Both the position numbers and the translations under genes were made by a program. The notes below the pieces were generated by a model. The model worked only from the letters and a program-made list of their open reading frames with translations. It did not search any database and was not told the origin of the DNA. A stretch of DNA of 37,815 bases from JBBRCX01 sp038204465 (GTDB taxonomy: Bacteria; Planctomycetota; Phycisphaerae; Tepidisphaerales; Tepidisphaeraceae). Below, in pieces: positions 1-7,137 of the stretch (its first letter is position 1; each line of letters opens with the position of its first letter). The DNA lies in contig JBBRCX010000044.1 of assembly GCA_038204465.1 (NCBI GenBank), positions 1 through 37,815 on the forward strand, read 5' to 3'.

Positions 1-81
1 CTTGCCGCGTCGGGCTTTGTGCTTGGGCACAAGCGGTTGGATCGATTCCCATAGCTCATCCGGCACTAACGGCTTTGGCAT
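1..81 (-). mobile_element. IS5-family transposase, N-terminal fragment cut by window edge
   Basis: Reading leftwards from an ATG at 79-81, 27 codons run off the window start. The peptide begins MPKPLVPDELWESIQPLVP and continues KHKARRGK, which closely resembles the N-terminus of IS5-group DDE transposases (the LVPDELW...PL.P....R pattern). A CCGGAGG ribosome binding site lies 5 bases upstream, so this is a true gene start and not an internal match. The catalytic DDE region is outside the window, so whether the element is intact cannot be judged. No terminal inverted repeat was recognised between this start and the next gene. Confidence 0.8.
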
Positions 82-107
82 CCATGCCTCCGGTTTTCAA
101 TCCTGCA

Positions 108-605
108 TTAACCGTAGGCACTATTTTTGAAACAGTCCTTAAGCAGCTTCGGCCCCACGTGAAAGGCTAATTTGAACTCCTTCTCCTTGGGCGCAAAGAC
201 GTAGATTGACGTGACCGTCGTGTACGAGATCGGATCGGTCTCCTTCTCACCCGTGTTGGTGATGGTGCCGGTGATAACCAGATCCTTGAAGCCGTCCCCC
301 GAAACATCGACGAACTCGACGTGAAGCAGGCCGTCAAGATACTTCATGCCGTCGTCATACTCGTCGAGAACCCTAAGGTTCAGGTTCGCGACCTTCAGTG
401 TCCCGTTGCGTCGTGCCGTGACCTCCACAACCGCTTCCACCTTAACCTTCGGCCCGATCTCGATCGTTTGTTCATAGCGCTGCTCTCCGGGCATGCCATC
501 TCTGTCAGGCCTGAAATCTTCGGAACGTATAACTTGGCCAAGCGCAGTCCAAGGCAATGTTAGCGCCGCAACTAACCAGATCGCGAGACTGGTGGTACTA
601 ACCAT
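108..605 (-). CDS. Secreted hypothetical protein with FG-GAP-like segment
   Basis: A 165-residue protein with a typical Sec signal peptide: short N-region, hydrophobic stretch around residues 5-22 (LAIWLVAALTLPWTALG), cleavage plausible near residue 23. The mature part is rich in beta-type segments. It contains VDVSGDGFKDLVITGT near residues 99-114, which resembles the calcium-binding D.DGDG..D..I loop of FG-GAP/VCBS repeats, but only one such loop is seen. It is expected outside the cytoplasmic membrane. It is divergent from the SDR gene starting at 699, with 93 bases between them, and lies next to a transposase fragment. No function can be assigned. Confidence 0.72.
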   Translation of the reverse strand: MVSTTSLAIWLVAALTLPWTALGQVIRSEDFRPDRDGMPGEQRYEQTIEIGPKVKVEAVVEVTARRNGTLKVANLNLRVLDEYDDGMKYLDGLLHVEFVDVSGDGFKDLVITGTITNTGEKETDPISYTTVTSIYVFAPKEKEFKLAFHVGPKLLKDCFKNSAYG

Positions 606-698
606 GACGCTTCACTTTAGTGGGTCCAAATCATCCAGCTTATTGGAACGATTTTATCGGGAGCCGCAATCGACTGCGCGTTTCGGTATGCTTGGGCA

Positions 699-1430
699 AT
701 GCAGACGCGGCGAGTGGCCCTGGTGACCGGCGGCGCCAAGCGCGTGGGCCGGGCAATTGTGGAACGGCTCTGGGCCGCGGACTTCGACGTGGCTTTTACG
801 TATCTGGGAAGCAAGCGTGAAGCCGACGATCTCGTCCGCACGCTGGAGGGACAGGGGCGCGCGGCGCTGGCGATTCGCGCGGACCTGCTCGAGCCTGCCG
901 CCGCAGCGAAGACGATCGAAGAGGCGTTCGGGCGAAAGTTTCAAAGGCTGGACGTGCTGGTAAATAATGCGTCGCTGTATGAGCCCAGCAGCCTGTCGCA
1001 GGTAAGTCCGGAGCAGTTGAACCGGATGTGGAACATACACGTCGCTTCCCCCCTGCTGCTGGCCAGGACATTCGCCCCCCTGCTGAAGGCCCAGCGCGGT
1101 CACATCGTCAACATGGTCGATCTGCTGGCGGAGCGTCCCTGGCCGCAGTTTCTGGGTTACTGCACGAGCAAGGCGGGACTCTTGAACCTGACGCTCGGGC
1201 TGGCCCGCGAACTGGCGCCGGAGGTGACGGTCAACGGCATCGCGCCGGGGGTCGTGGAGTGGCCCGAGGACTACCCGCAATCCGAGCGCGAGAAATACCT
1301 GAAACGCGTCCCCCTGGCCCGGCCGGGCACGCCCGCGGACGTGGCGGAAACCGTCTTTTTCCTCTGCACCACCGGATCCTATCTCACCGGTCAAATCATT
1401 CGCCTCGATGGCGGTCGATCCATCACCTAG
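699..1430 (+). CDS. SDR family oxidoreductase, pteridine-reductase-like
   Basis: A 243-residue classical short-chain dehydrogenase. The nucleotide-binding motif is TGGAKRVGRAIV at residues 10-21. The TGGAKR-VG form, with basic residues after the glycines, is typical of pteridine reductase/FolM-like NADPH enzymes. NNAS lies near residue 90 and the catalytic Tyr-Lys pair is in YCTSK near residue 160. The usual catalytic Ser position reads NMVDLLAERPW, with Asp in place of Ser, as is common in the pteridine-reductase branch. The likely role is reduction of a pterin or dihydrofolate-type substrate in the cytoplasm. The ATG at 699 has only a weak upstream Shine-Dalgarno, but it sits directly before the Rossmann motif. 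Confidence 0.85.
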   Translation: MQTRRVALVTGGAKRVGRAIVERLWAADFDVAFTYLGSKREADDLVRTLEGQGRAALAIRADLLEPAAAAKTIEEAFGRKFQRLDVLVNNASLYEPSSLSQVSPEQLNRMWNIHVASPLLLARTFAPLLKAQRGHIVNMVDLLAERPWPQFLGYCTSKAGLLNLTLGLARELAPEVTVNGIAPGVVEWPEDYPQSEREKYLKRVPLARPGTPADVAETVFFLCTTGSYLTGQIIRLDGGRSIT

Positions 1431-1486
1431 CGCTGCTCCGCGCCCTGCAGGTTTTCAAGTCGCCGCGTTTCGCCAACAATACTGCC

Positions 1487-1993
1487 ATGTCGTGGGAAGC
1501 CTTTCGCTGGACCGCCAGGACGCCCGCGGAACTGCTGCACACGCTCGGGCCGCACGGCGTCGATGAACTGGTGCGGCAGTTCATGAGCGCCTCCTGGCGC
1601 GAGCTGCCGGACGATCGCCGCACGCTGTCGGACCTGAAAAGAGCGGTGCAGGTCGTGTTCGATCGCAACATGAAGGTCTGGTCGGCGATCAGGAAGCCCT
1701 CGCCGGCCGCGTTCTTCGAGAACCTCCTGCCGCAACCGGCCGACGGGTTCCTCCGTCAGGCCCTGGTTCTGTGCTGGATGATGCTTCCCCGCGCCGGCGG
1801 GCGGCAATTCTCCGACGTGAAGAGGATCGTCACCGGGATCTTTCAGCGCAACCTCGAAGCCTGGGACGAAGACAACCGCGTGTTCACCAAAGGCCGCGGC
1901 GGCAAGAAGCGAGCGATCAAATCGGCGAAGTCAGTCGGCGATTCGAAGTCGAGGAAGAAACCCGTCGCAAAGAAAAATGTTCGTCGAAAGTAA
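1487..1993 (+). CDS. Hypothetical protein with internal duplication and Lys/Arg-rich tail
   Basis: 168 residues from the ATG at 1487. The frame stays open upstream to about 1028, but that part overlaps the SDR gene, so this ATG is chosen. Two related segments can be seen: LSDLKRAVQVVFDRNMKVW near residues 46-64 and FSDVKRIVTGIFQRNLEAW near residues 107-125, suggesting an internal duplication of a helical unit. The last ~35 residues are very basic (GGKKRAIKSAK..., ending KKPVAKKNVRRK), which could bind nucleic acid or be a disordered tail. No signal peptide or membrane segment. Not recognised as a known family. It follows the SDR by 56 bases and may be co-transcribed. Confidence 0.65.
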   Translation: MSWEAFRWTARTPAELLHTLGPHGVDELVRQFMSASWRELPDDRRTLSDLKRAVQVVFDRNMKVWSAIRKPSPAAFFENLLPQPADGFLRQALVLCWMMLPRAGGRQFSDVKRIVTGIFQRNLEAWDEDNRVFTKGRGGKKRAIKSAKSVGDSKSRKKPVAKKNVRRK

Positions 1994-2052
1994 GTTCGGC
2001 TACGCGGCACACCCGTTGCGCAGGCGCCGGCCCGTGCCGCAAGCAGTTTCGT

Positions 2053-2634
2053 TCACGCTTGCGCTGGGCGGGCGAGCTTTTCCAGCACGCCGTTGCGGCG
2101 GAACTCGTACTTCACGTCATCGAGCACCGGCAGGGCGCCGCCCGTCGCGACCGGGCCGTCCAGCGGAACCCAGCTCTTGCAGCCGGCGTAGGCCGGGGTG
2201 TTCGCGAGCATGACCGGCTCGTGCAGCCGGTAGGCGCGGACCAGCATGAGATAGAGCGGGTTGTCGGGCTTGTAGCTGAACCGCATGTCGATCAGCGGGG
2301 CAGCCCAGACGTGTTCTTCCTCGAGCCGGTCCATCTGCTCGCGTGATTCCAGACGCAGGATGTCGCTCACCACGCCGGCGGCGGTGATCGTCACCTGCTG
2401 CGGCTCGGCGGTCTTGGCCTCGAAGGCCGCGTGCGTTTCGGGCTTGAGCATCTCGAGCTTCTGGTGAACGAACGTGGGAAACAGCAGGAACTCGCGGTCC
2501 GCGACCTCGAACTCTCCCGACGCTTCATAAATCCCTCCCTTGCGGAGCAGCAGGATCTGCCGGCCCATTTCCAGCGCGTGGCAGACCGACGCCCATTCCT
2601 TCAACGCAACCTGCAACGAGCTTGGCCAGGCCAT
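2053..2634 (-). CDS. DUF1802 family protein
   Basis: 193 residues. The N-terminal pattern LQVALKEWASVCHALEMGRQILLLRKGGI, followed by FLLFPTFVHQ near residue 50, matches the DUF1802 family (ALKEW...ALL.G.Q.LLLRKGGI...F...FLLFPT..HQ). The protein is soluble with no signal peptide. DUF1802 has no established biochemical role; the PD-rich C-terminal half is sometimes compared to nucleases, but nothing here proves that. It lies 28 bases downstream of obgE on the same strand and is probably co-transcribed with it. It faces the plus-strand gene ending at 1993. Confidence 0.82.
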   Translation of the reverse strand: MAWPSSLQVALKEWASVCHALEMGRQILLLRKGGIYEASGEFEVADREFLLFPTFVHQKLEMLKPETHAAFEAKTAEPQQVTITAAGVVSDILRLESREQMDRLEEEHVWAAPLIDMRFSYKPDNPLYLMLVRAYRLHEPVMLANTPAYAGCKSWVPLDGPVATGGALPVLDDVKYEFRRNGVLEKLARPAQA

Positions 2635-2662
2635 CGGGTTCGGACGCAGCGCGCCCGCCTTT

Positions 2663-3709
2663 TCATGGAGAGGAAGACTCTTGCGCCGGGACCGGCGCAG
2701 CAGCCGGCGTCTGCTCTTTTAATTCCTGCAGCTGACTCCACAACAATTGCAGCAGATCCTGCACACCCTCGCGGCTGACGCCGGAGATGGGAAAGATCTG
2801 CCTGCTCGGAAGCTCGCGCCGGAGCCGATCCAGTGCATCGCTGTCGATGGCGAGGTCCATCTTGTTTGCTGCCAAGACTTCGCGCTTCTGCGCCAGCTTC
2901 GGGCTGAACGCCTCGAGCTCGTTGCGAATCTTGCGGTAGTTGTCAGCGGGATCCGACCCATCCTGCGGGTACAGGTCCAGCAGGTGGACGATGATCTTGG
3001 TGCGCTCGATGTGCCGCAGGAACGCGTGGCCAAGTCCCGCGCCGTGTTGAGCGCCTTCGATCAATCCGGGGATGTCGGCCACGACGATCCGCCGGTCCCC
3101 CACCAGCTCGGCGATCCCGAGCTGGGGCTCCAGCGTTGTGAACGGATAGTCGGCGACCTTGGGCCGCGCCGCGGAAATCGCGCGGAGCAGCGTGCTCTTT
3201 CCGGCATTCGGCATGCCGACGAGCCCGACGTCGGCGATCAGTTTCAGCTCCAGCCGCAGTTTCCTCTCCTGGCCTTCGGTTCCCGGCTCGGCGAAGCGCG
3301 GCGCCTGATTGGTCGCTGATTTGAAGTGCCAGTTTCCCTTGCCGCCCTTGCCGCCCCGGGCGACGACGACGCGCTTCTCCGGCGCATCGACGTCCGCCAG
3401 CAGCCCGCCGTGTTCGGCGTCGAAGATGAGCGTGCCGGGCGGGACCTGGATGATCAAGTCGTCGCCATGCGGCCCGTACATCTTCTTTCCCATTCCGGCC
3501 TCGCCGCGGGCGGCTTTCCAATCATGCCGTCCGGCGAAATCGAGCAATGTGTTCTTGTTTGCATCGCCGACCATGATGACGCTGCCGCCATTCCCCCCAT
3601 CGCCCCCGTCGGGGCCACCCTTGGGAATGTACTTCTCCCGGCGGAACGAGACGCATCCCTGCCCGCCGTCGCCCGCCTTCACGTGAATGACCGCTTCATC
3701 GACGAACAT
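2663..3709 (-). CDS. obgE: GTPase ObgE/CgtA
   Basis: 348 residues with the Obg architecture. The glycine-rich N-terminal Obg fold spans about residues 1-158 (MFVDEAVIHVKAGDGGQGC, GGPDGGDGGNGGSV). A G domain follows with Walker A GMPNAGKSTLL near 165-175, switch I YPFTTLEPQLG, DIPGLIEGA, and NKMD near 282-285. Obg GTPases bind the large ribosomal subunit and act in 50S assembly and stress control. The poorly conserved C-terminal OCT domain is missing; the protein ends in a short Pro/Ala-rich tail after the G domain, as in many phyla. It is downstream of rpmA, but a terminator separates them, so it probably has its own promoter in 3710-3772. Confidence 0.97.
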   Translation of the reverse strand: MFVDEAVIHVKAGDGGQGCVSFRREKYIPKGGPDGGDGGNGGSVIMVGDANKNTLLDFAGRHDWKAARGEAGMGKKMYGPHGDDLIIQVPPGTLIFDAEHGGLLADVDAPEKRVVVARGGKGGKGNWHFKSATNQAPRFAEPGTEGQERKLRLELKLIADVGLVGMPNAGKSTLLRAISAARPKVADYPFTTLEPQLGIAELVGDRRIVVADIPGLIEGAQHGAGLGHAFLRHIERTKIIVHLLDLYPQDGSDPADNYRKIRNELEAFSPKLAQKREVLAANKMDLAIDSDALDRLRRELPSRQIFPISGVSREGVQDLLQLLWSQLQELKEQTPAAAPVPAQESSSP

Positions 3710-3772
3710 GGGGATGTCAATTCTATTGCTTGCACGGCCAAGCGGTGCATCGCTTCCTCTTTACCACCGCGC

Positions 3773-3809
3773 AAAAGAAAAACCGAGGGTCGAAAGATCG
3801 GCCCTCGGT
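3773..3809 (-). terminator. Rho-independent terminator after rpmA
   Basis: Perfect 8-bp stem ACCGAGGG/CCCTCGGT with a 12-base loop (3782-3789 pairing with 3802-3809). On the minus strand it is followed directly by a T-rich run (complement of AAAAGAAAAA at 3773-3782). It lies just after the rpmA stop and before obgE, so it should end the rpmA transcript and uncouple the two genes. Confidence 0.85.
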
Positions 3810-3847
3810 CCGGTTTCGATTGATTCTGCTGAGCAAGCCCTGCCGGC

Positions 3848-4087
3848 TCAGGCACTGCGGACATGGACCTTGCGGCCCTGAAATTCAACCTTGCCGTCCT
3901 TCAGGGCGAACAGCGTGTAGTCGCCGCCCAGGCCGACGTTAAATCCAGGCGAGAACTTGGTGCCGCACTGGCGAACGATGATCGATCCGGCGGTCACAAC
4001 CTGCCCGCCATACGCCTTGACGCCACGATACTGGGCGTTGCTGTCGCGCCCGTTCCGGGTTGAACCCTGACCCTTCTTATGCGCCAT
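3848..4087 (-). CDS. rpmA: 50S ribosomal protein L27
   Basis: 79 residues. MAHKKGQGSTRNGRDSN, then YGGQVV.AGSIIVRQ.GT.F.PG.NVG.G.DYTLFA, are hallmark L27 sequences. L27 sits near the peptidyl transferase centre, with its flexible N-terminus reaching towards tRNA. There is no extra cleavable N-terminal extension of the Firmicutes type. AAGGTG lies 4 bases before the ATG. The usual upstream partner rplU (L21) is not here; the next gene upstream is a secreted hypothetical protein 112 bases away, so this is a broken version of the common rplU-rpmA-obg cluster. Confidence 0.97.
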   Translation of the reverse strand: MAHKKGQGSTRNGRDSNAQYRGVKAYGGQVVTAGSIIVRQCGTKFSPGFNVGLGGDYTLFALKDGKVEFQGRKVHVRSA

Positions 4088-4199
4088 AAATCACCTTCTA
4101 ATCAAGACGAAAGAAACGCCCGGCAGGTTCGGGCGGGGCGGGCAAAGTATCGCAAATCCGCAGCCGACGCAAGCGATCGCCGCTGCATAAGCGGCATGT

Positions 4200-4616
4200 T
4201 CAACGGACCTTCTCAAGGTCGACAAGATCCTTCACCCGGAGATCGTGGCCGGTCATGTTCATGGGCGCGCCTGCCACCACCCTCAAGGTGATCTTGTCCA
4301 GATTGGCGCGGTCAGCGGCAAAACTGACGATGACGCGCCCCGGCTTCGACCGATCCTCCCGCAATGCCGCGGACACGCGCTTCTCTCCGTCTCTGATTTC
4401 CAGGTCCACGCGGTCGAAGCTCTTCAGCTCGCCCTTGGTCTCGAACTCGAGCTCCACCCGGACGTCGTTGGGGCCGGCGGCCTTCGCGCGGATTTCCATT
4501 CCCAGTTCTTTTGCCCGCTCCTTGGACACATTCTCGATGGACATCTCGGCGAAGCACGGGCTGGAGGCGACCACGAGCAGAAAAGCCAGGACCGAGATGT
4601 TGAGTATGGTTTTCAT
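4200..4616 (-). CDS. Secreted hypothetical protein
   Basis: 138 residues from the ATG at 4614-4616, chosen because the product then begins with a clean signal peptide (MKTILNISVLAFLLVVASSPCFA, cleavage likely after residue 23) and AAGG lies 6 bases upstream. An in-frame start 10 codons earlier would put charged residues before the signal. The mature part is charged and looks like one small beta-rich domain (VRVELEFETKGELKSFDRVDLEI, RVIVSFAADRANLDKITLRVV). It ends GHDLRVKDLVDLEKVR. No family recognised. It is on the same strand as the secreted protein at 4717-5394, 100 bases away, and may share its transcript. Confidence 0.7.
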   Translation of the reverse strand: MKTILNISVLAFLLVVASSPCFAEMSIENVSKERAKELGMEIRAKAAGPNDVRVELEFETKGELKSFDRVDLEIRDGEKRVSAALREDRSKPGRVIVSFAADRANLDKITLRVVAGAPMNMTGHDLRVKDLVDLEKVR

Positions 4617-4716
4617 ATTCGGCCTTGGACGAGAGCGGGGCAACAATGTTCCATGCCGCCTCGGAGTCCATCGGCTGGAATTTCAAACTGACCCCCTACC
4701 CGGCTCATCGCCGCCG

Positions 4717-5394
4717 CTAGCGCATCACCCAGACCTCGGCGTTGGCGCCGATGCGGTTTTCGCCCTCGCTGACTACGTCTTCGCCGGGAAAGACTTCGTC
4801 GCCATTGATGTGATAATTGAGCTCCAGCGTCTTGCGCAGGATGAGCGGTTCCAATTCCTTGCCGCTGGCGTCCTTCACCATGATCTGCTTGCCGTCCGGA
4901 TCCTTCATCTGGACGAATTCGCCGCTGAGGCCTCCCACGAAGATCTTGAATGCTCCCATGCGCGCCTTGGGCTCCGGCCAGATGGCGACGCCCTCGCGCG
5001 CTTCGGCGTCGCCGAGGCGAATCTCGCCGGTAATTTTGGTGGGCGGTTCCAGAAACTTGTTCTTCTCGCGCGCCTTGATCGCGTTGAACACCTGGATCGG
5101 GATGCTGCGGTCGCTGCGGTAAACCTTGCCGTCATCGCTCACCATCTGGAAATCGGGAAGGAAGACCTGCTCCTCGCCGCTGTTGTTGGTGACGGTATAG
5201 CTCATGTACCAGTAGGCGACCGGCGACTTCGAACCGGGAACGTCCACGATGATCCGCCGCGGAATCGAGTGCTCGAACTTCAGCTCCCATGAAACGGGGT
5301 AGACGCTGGGCTTCGGATAGTCCCCGGCGGAGACGCGATCGGCGCAGGCCACGAGCAAGGCAAGGGTCAGCAAAGAGACGATTCGGCGTCGCAT
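4717..5394 (-). CDS. Secreted hypothetical protein
   Basis: 225 residues. N-terminal signal: MRRR, then hydrophobic IVSLLTLALLVACA. LVACA could be read as a lipobox (L-V-A-C), so this may be a lipoprotein, although residues around VSAGD also fit signal peptidase I. The mature part has the pattern of an immunoglobulin-like or envelope beta domain (PVSWELKFEHSIPRRIIVDVPG, YWYMSYTVTNNSGEEQVFLPDFQMVSDDGKVY). Such segments occur in poorly characterised planctomycete envelope proteins. No enzymatic motif is seen. It is divergent from the GNAT gene upstream. Confidence 0.72.
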   Translation of the reverse strand: MRRRIVSLLTLALLVACADRVSAGDYPKPSVYPVSWELKFEHSIPRRIIVDVPGSKSPVAYWYMSYTVTNNSGEEQVFLPDFQMVSDDGKVYRSDRSIPIQVFNAIKAREKNKFLEPPTKITGEIRLGDAEAREGVAIWPEPKARMGAFKIFVGGLSGEFVQMKDPDGKQIMVKDASGKELEPLILRKTLELNYHINGDEVFPGEDVVSEGENRIGANAEVWVMR

Positions 5395-5517
5395 GGTGAG
5401 TGCCTCCGGGAGGAAACGTCTGGCGAAAACCGGCGAGGCGGGCAGGCCAGACGCGCTTCGGGCAATTTCATTTTGCCCAATACATCTGACACGCTAATCT
5501 TAAGAGCAGTGGTTCAA

Positions 5518-6552
5518 GTGTCAAATTTCGGCCGCAACGACAGCGCCCAGCGCGCCGGCCCGCCCCCGGAGGGAATCCGTTATCGCCCGGCGCAGCCTGA
5601 GGAACGCACGACGGCTTTGCGCCTGGTGCTCGGCGCCGCCGGCCGGATGGGGGACGAGGCCCAGGTTGTGGAATTCCTCCGCTTCGCGGTGCAGCGCGGG
5701 ATCCAACTGAGCGACCTGTGGCTCGCGGAGGAGGGCGGGAACATCATTACCGCGATCCTGCCGATCGTCAGCCCCGGGCGCACGATGCTGCTGCTGGTGC
5801 CGGGCGGAAATCCTGACTCGAAGCGTTCGCTGGCCGCGACCCAGTTGCTGCATAGCGTCTGCGACGTCTTCCGTACGAAAGACGTGCGGCTGGCGCAGGT
5901 GCTGCTCGATCCGCGCGACGCGACCGTCCACACTTTCTACGCGGCCCGCAGCTTCCGCCGCGTCGCGGAACTGATCTACCTGCAGGCGTTTGTCGCACGC
6001 AAGATGATCGAGCCGGCCCTGCCGCCCCGCTGCCGGTGGCTGACCTATTCGCCGGAGGCGCACGAGTTGTTCGCTGCGACCATTTCCGAAAGCTACCGCC
6101 AGAGTCTTGACTGCCCCGCGCTGAACGGGCTGCGCGACATGGAGGACATCCTCGCGGGGCACAAGGCCAGCGGCGAGTTCGACCCCTCGTCGTGGTTCCT
6201 GCTGGTCGAAGACGACGCATCGCGGCCTGATCCCGTGCCGCTCGGGGTGCTGCTCTTGAGCCGAACGTTCGTTGGCGACGCGATGGAACTGGTCTACCTC
6301 GGGCTGACTCCCGCCGCCCGGGGGCGGGGTTTCGGTGACGCGATGATGCGACAGGCGCTGGCCACGGTCTCGGCCAAAGGCGTGAGCCGGCTCACGCTCG
6401 CCGTCGATTCCGCCAACGCGCCCGCGCTGCGACTCTACTACCGTCACGGGATGCAGCGGATCGGCAGCAAGCTGGCGATGATGCGCGTCCTGAACATCCC
6501 CTCCGCATCGGAGCGGGCCCCGCGGCCTGGATTGGTTGCTCCGCCCGCCTGA
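5518..6552 (+). CDS. GNAT family N-acetyltransferase, two-domain type
   Basis: 344 residues from the GTG at 5518; in-frame TTG (5473) and GTG (5509) starts are also possible and the true start is not certain. The C-terminal half has the acetyl-CoA motif A (ELVYLGLTPAARGRGFGDAMM, with the R/Q-x-x-G-x-G/A form RGRGFG), then LTLAVDSANAPALRLYYRHGM, the usual N.PA..LY...GF motif B. The N-terminal half (RPAQPEERTTALRLVLG...) looks like a second, degenerate GNAT fold, as in mycothiol-synthase-like proteins. The substrate cannot be predicted. A strong terminator follows at 6614-6644, so this is probably a single-gene transcript. Confidence 0.82.
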   Translation: MSNFGRNDSAQRAGPPPEGIRYRPAQPEERTTALRLVLGAAGRMGDEAQVVEFLRFAVQRGIQLSDLWLAEEGGNIITAILPIVSPGRTMLLLVPGGNPDSKRSLAATQLLHSVCDVFRTKDVRLAQVLLDPRDATVHTFYAARSFRRVAELIYLQAFVARKMIEPALPPRCRWLTYSPEAHELFAATISESYRQSLDCPALNGLRDMEDILAGHKASGEFDPSSWFLLVEDDASRPDPVPLGVLLLSRTFVGDAMELVYLGLTPAARGRGFGDAMMRQALATVSAKGVSRLTLAVDSANAPALRLYYRHGMQRIGSKLAMMRVLNIPSASERAPRPGLVAPPA

Positions 6553-6613
6553 TCGCTGCCAACTCCTTCGCCCCAGTTTTTATCTTCCCTTCAGGTAAAA
6601 ACGGACCAAGCTG

Positions 6614-6644
6614 GCGCGGGGGCGGCGCCTCCCGCGCTTTTTTT
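6614..6644 (+). terminator. Rho-independent terminator after GNAT gene
   Basis: GCGCGGG (6614-6620) pairs with CCCGCGC (6631-6637), and the stem can be extended by a G-T and a G-C pair. Seven T residues follow at 6638-6644. It lies about 60 bases after the acetyltransferase stop. Confidence 0.88.
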
Positions 6645-7137
6645 ATTTTCCACCGCTCGTCCACCCGTCTGATAATCCCGTGCAAAGGCCGTTGATAAAA
6701 AGTTTTTATGAGCGCCGCGGAGCCTGCCCGCCGATGGTTCAATCGTTGTGAACGGAAAATCCGATAAAGACGGCCTTGCCAGTGTTGGGCAGCATGACTA
6801 AATTGCCCGCCGTCGTTCAGGGATGATCAGGGATCGGTGAGCGGGGTGTGAGCGCGGCGCGTCGTGCTGCACCCGGGGAATTGCGATTGAAGCCGCTCCC
6901 GCACGGACGCACTTCGTAAGACGACAACGCGAGCATCACGGACGAACTTCCAGGCAAGGATGCCTTCTCCGCCACGGAAATGCTGCCGCTTCGGCTCCGC
7001 GCCGAACGGTACGGCGGGCGTGCCCATTGGGTGATCCCCTGCGCAGGAGGAGCGCGAGATCATCGGGGCGGGACGGGCCGGCGACTTGAGTTCATCGCCG
7101 GCCGCGAGCAATGGTCTTCGGCTGGAAGGAGTCCAGG
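6645..7137. other. Gene-free stretch upstream of dnaA
   Basis: About 490 bases with no convincing gene. The short open frames on either strand lack a family match or ribosome binding site. A locally AT-rich patch (GTTGATAAAAAGTTTTTATG) lies near 6691-6710. I looked for TTATCCACA-type DnaA boxes on both strands and found only a weak match (TTTTCCACC near 6646), so there is no clear origin here despite the position next to dnaA. The stretch presumably carries the dnaA promoter and leader. Confidence 0.5.

Noticed and set aside
6645..7110. Chromosomal origin upstream of dnaA
   Set aside because: An AT-rich patch exists, but no group of TTATCCACA-like boxes was found.
6827..7111. 94-codon minus-strand frame upstream of dnaA
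   Set aside because: No ribosome binding site, no recognisable domain, and a composition typical of chance frames in GC-rich DNA.
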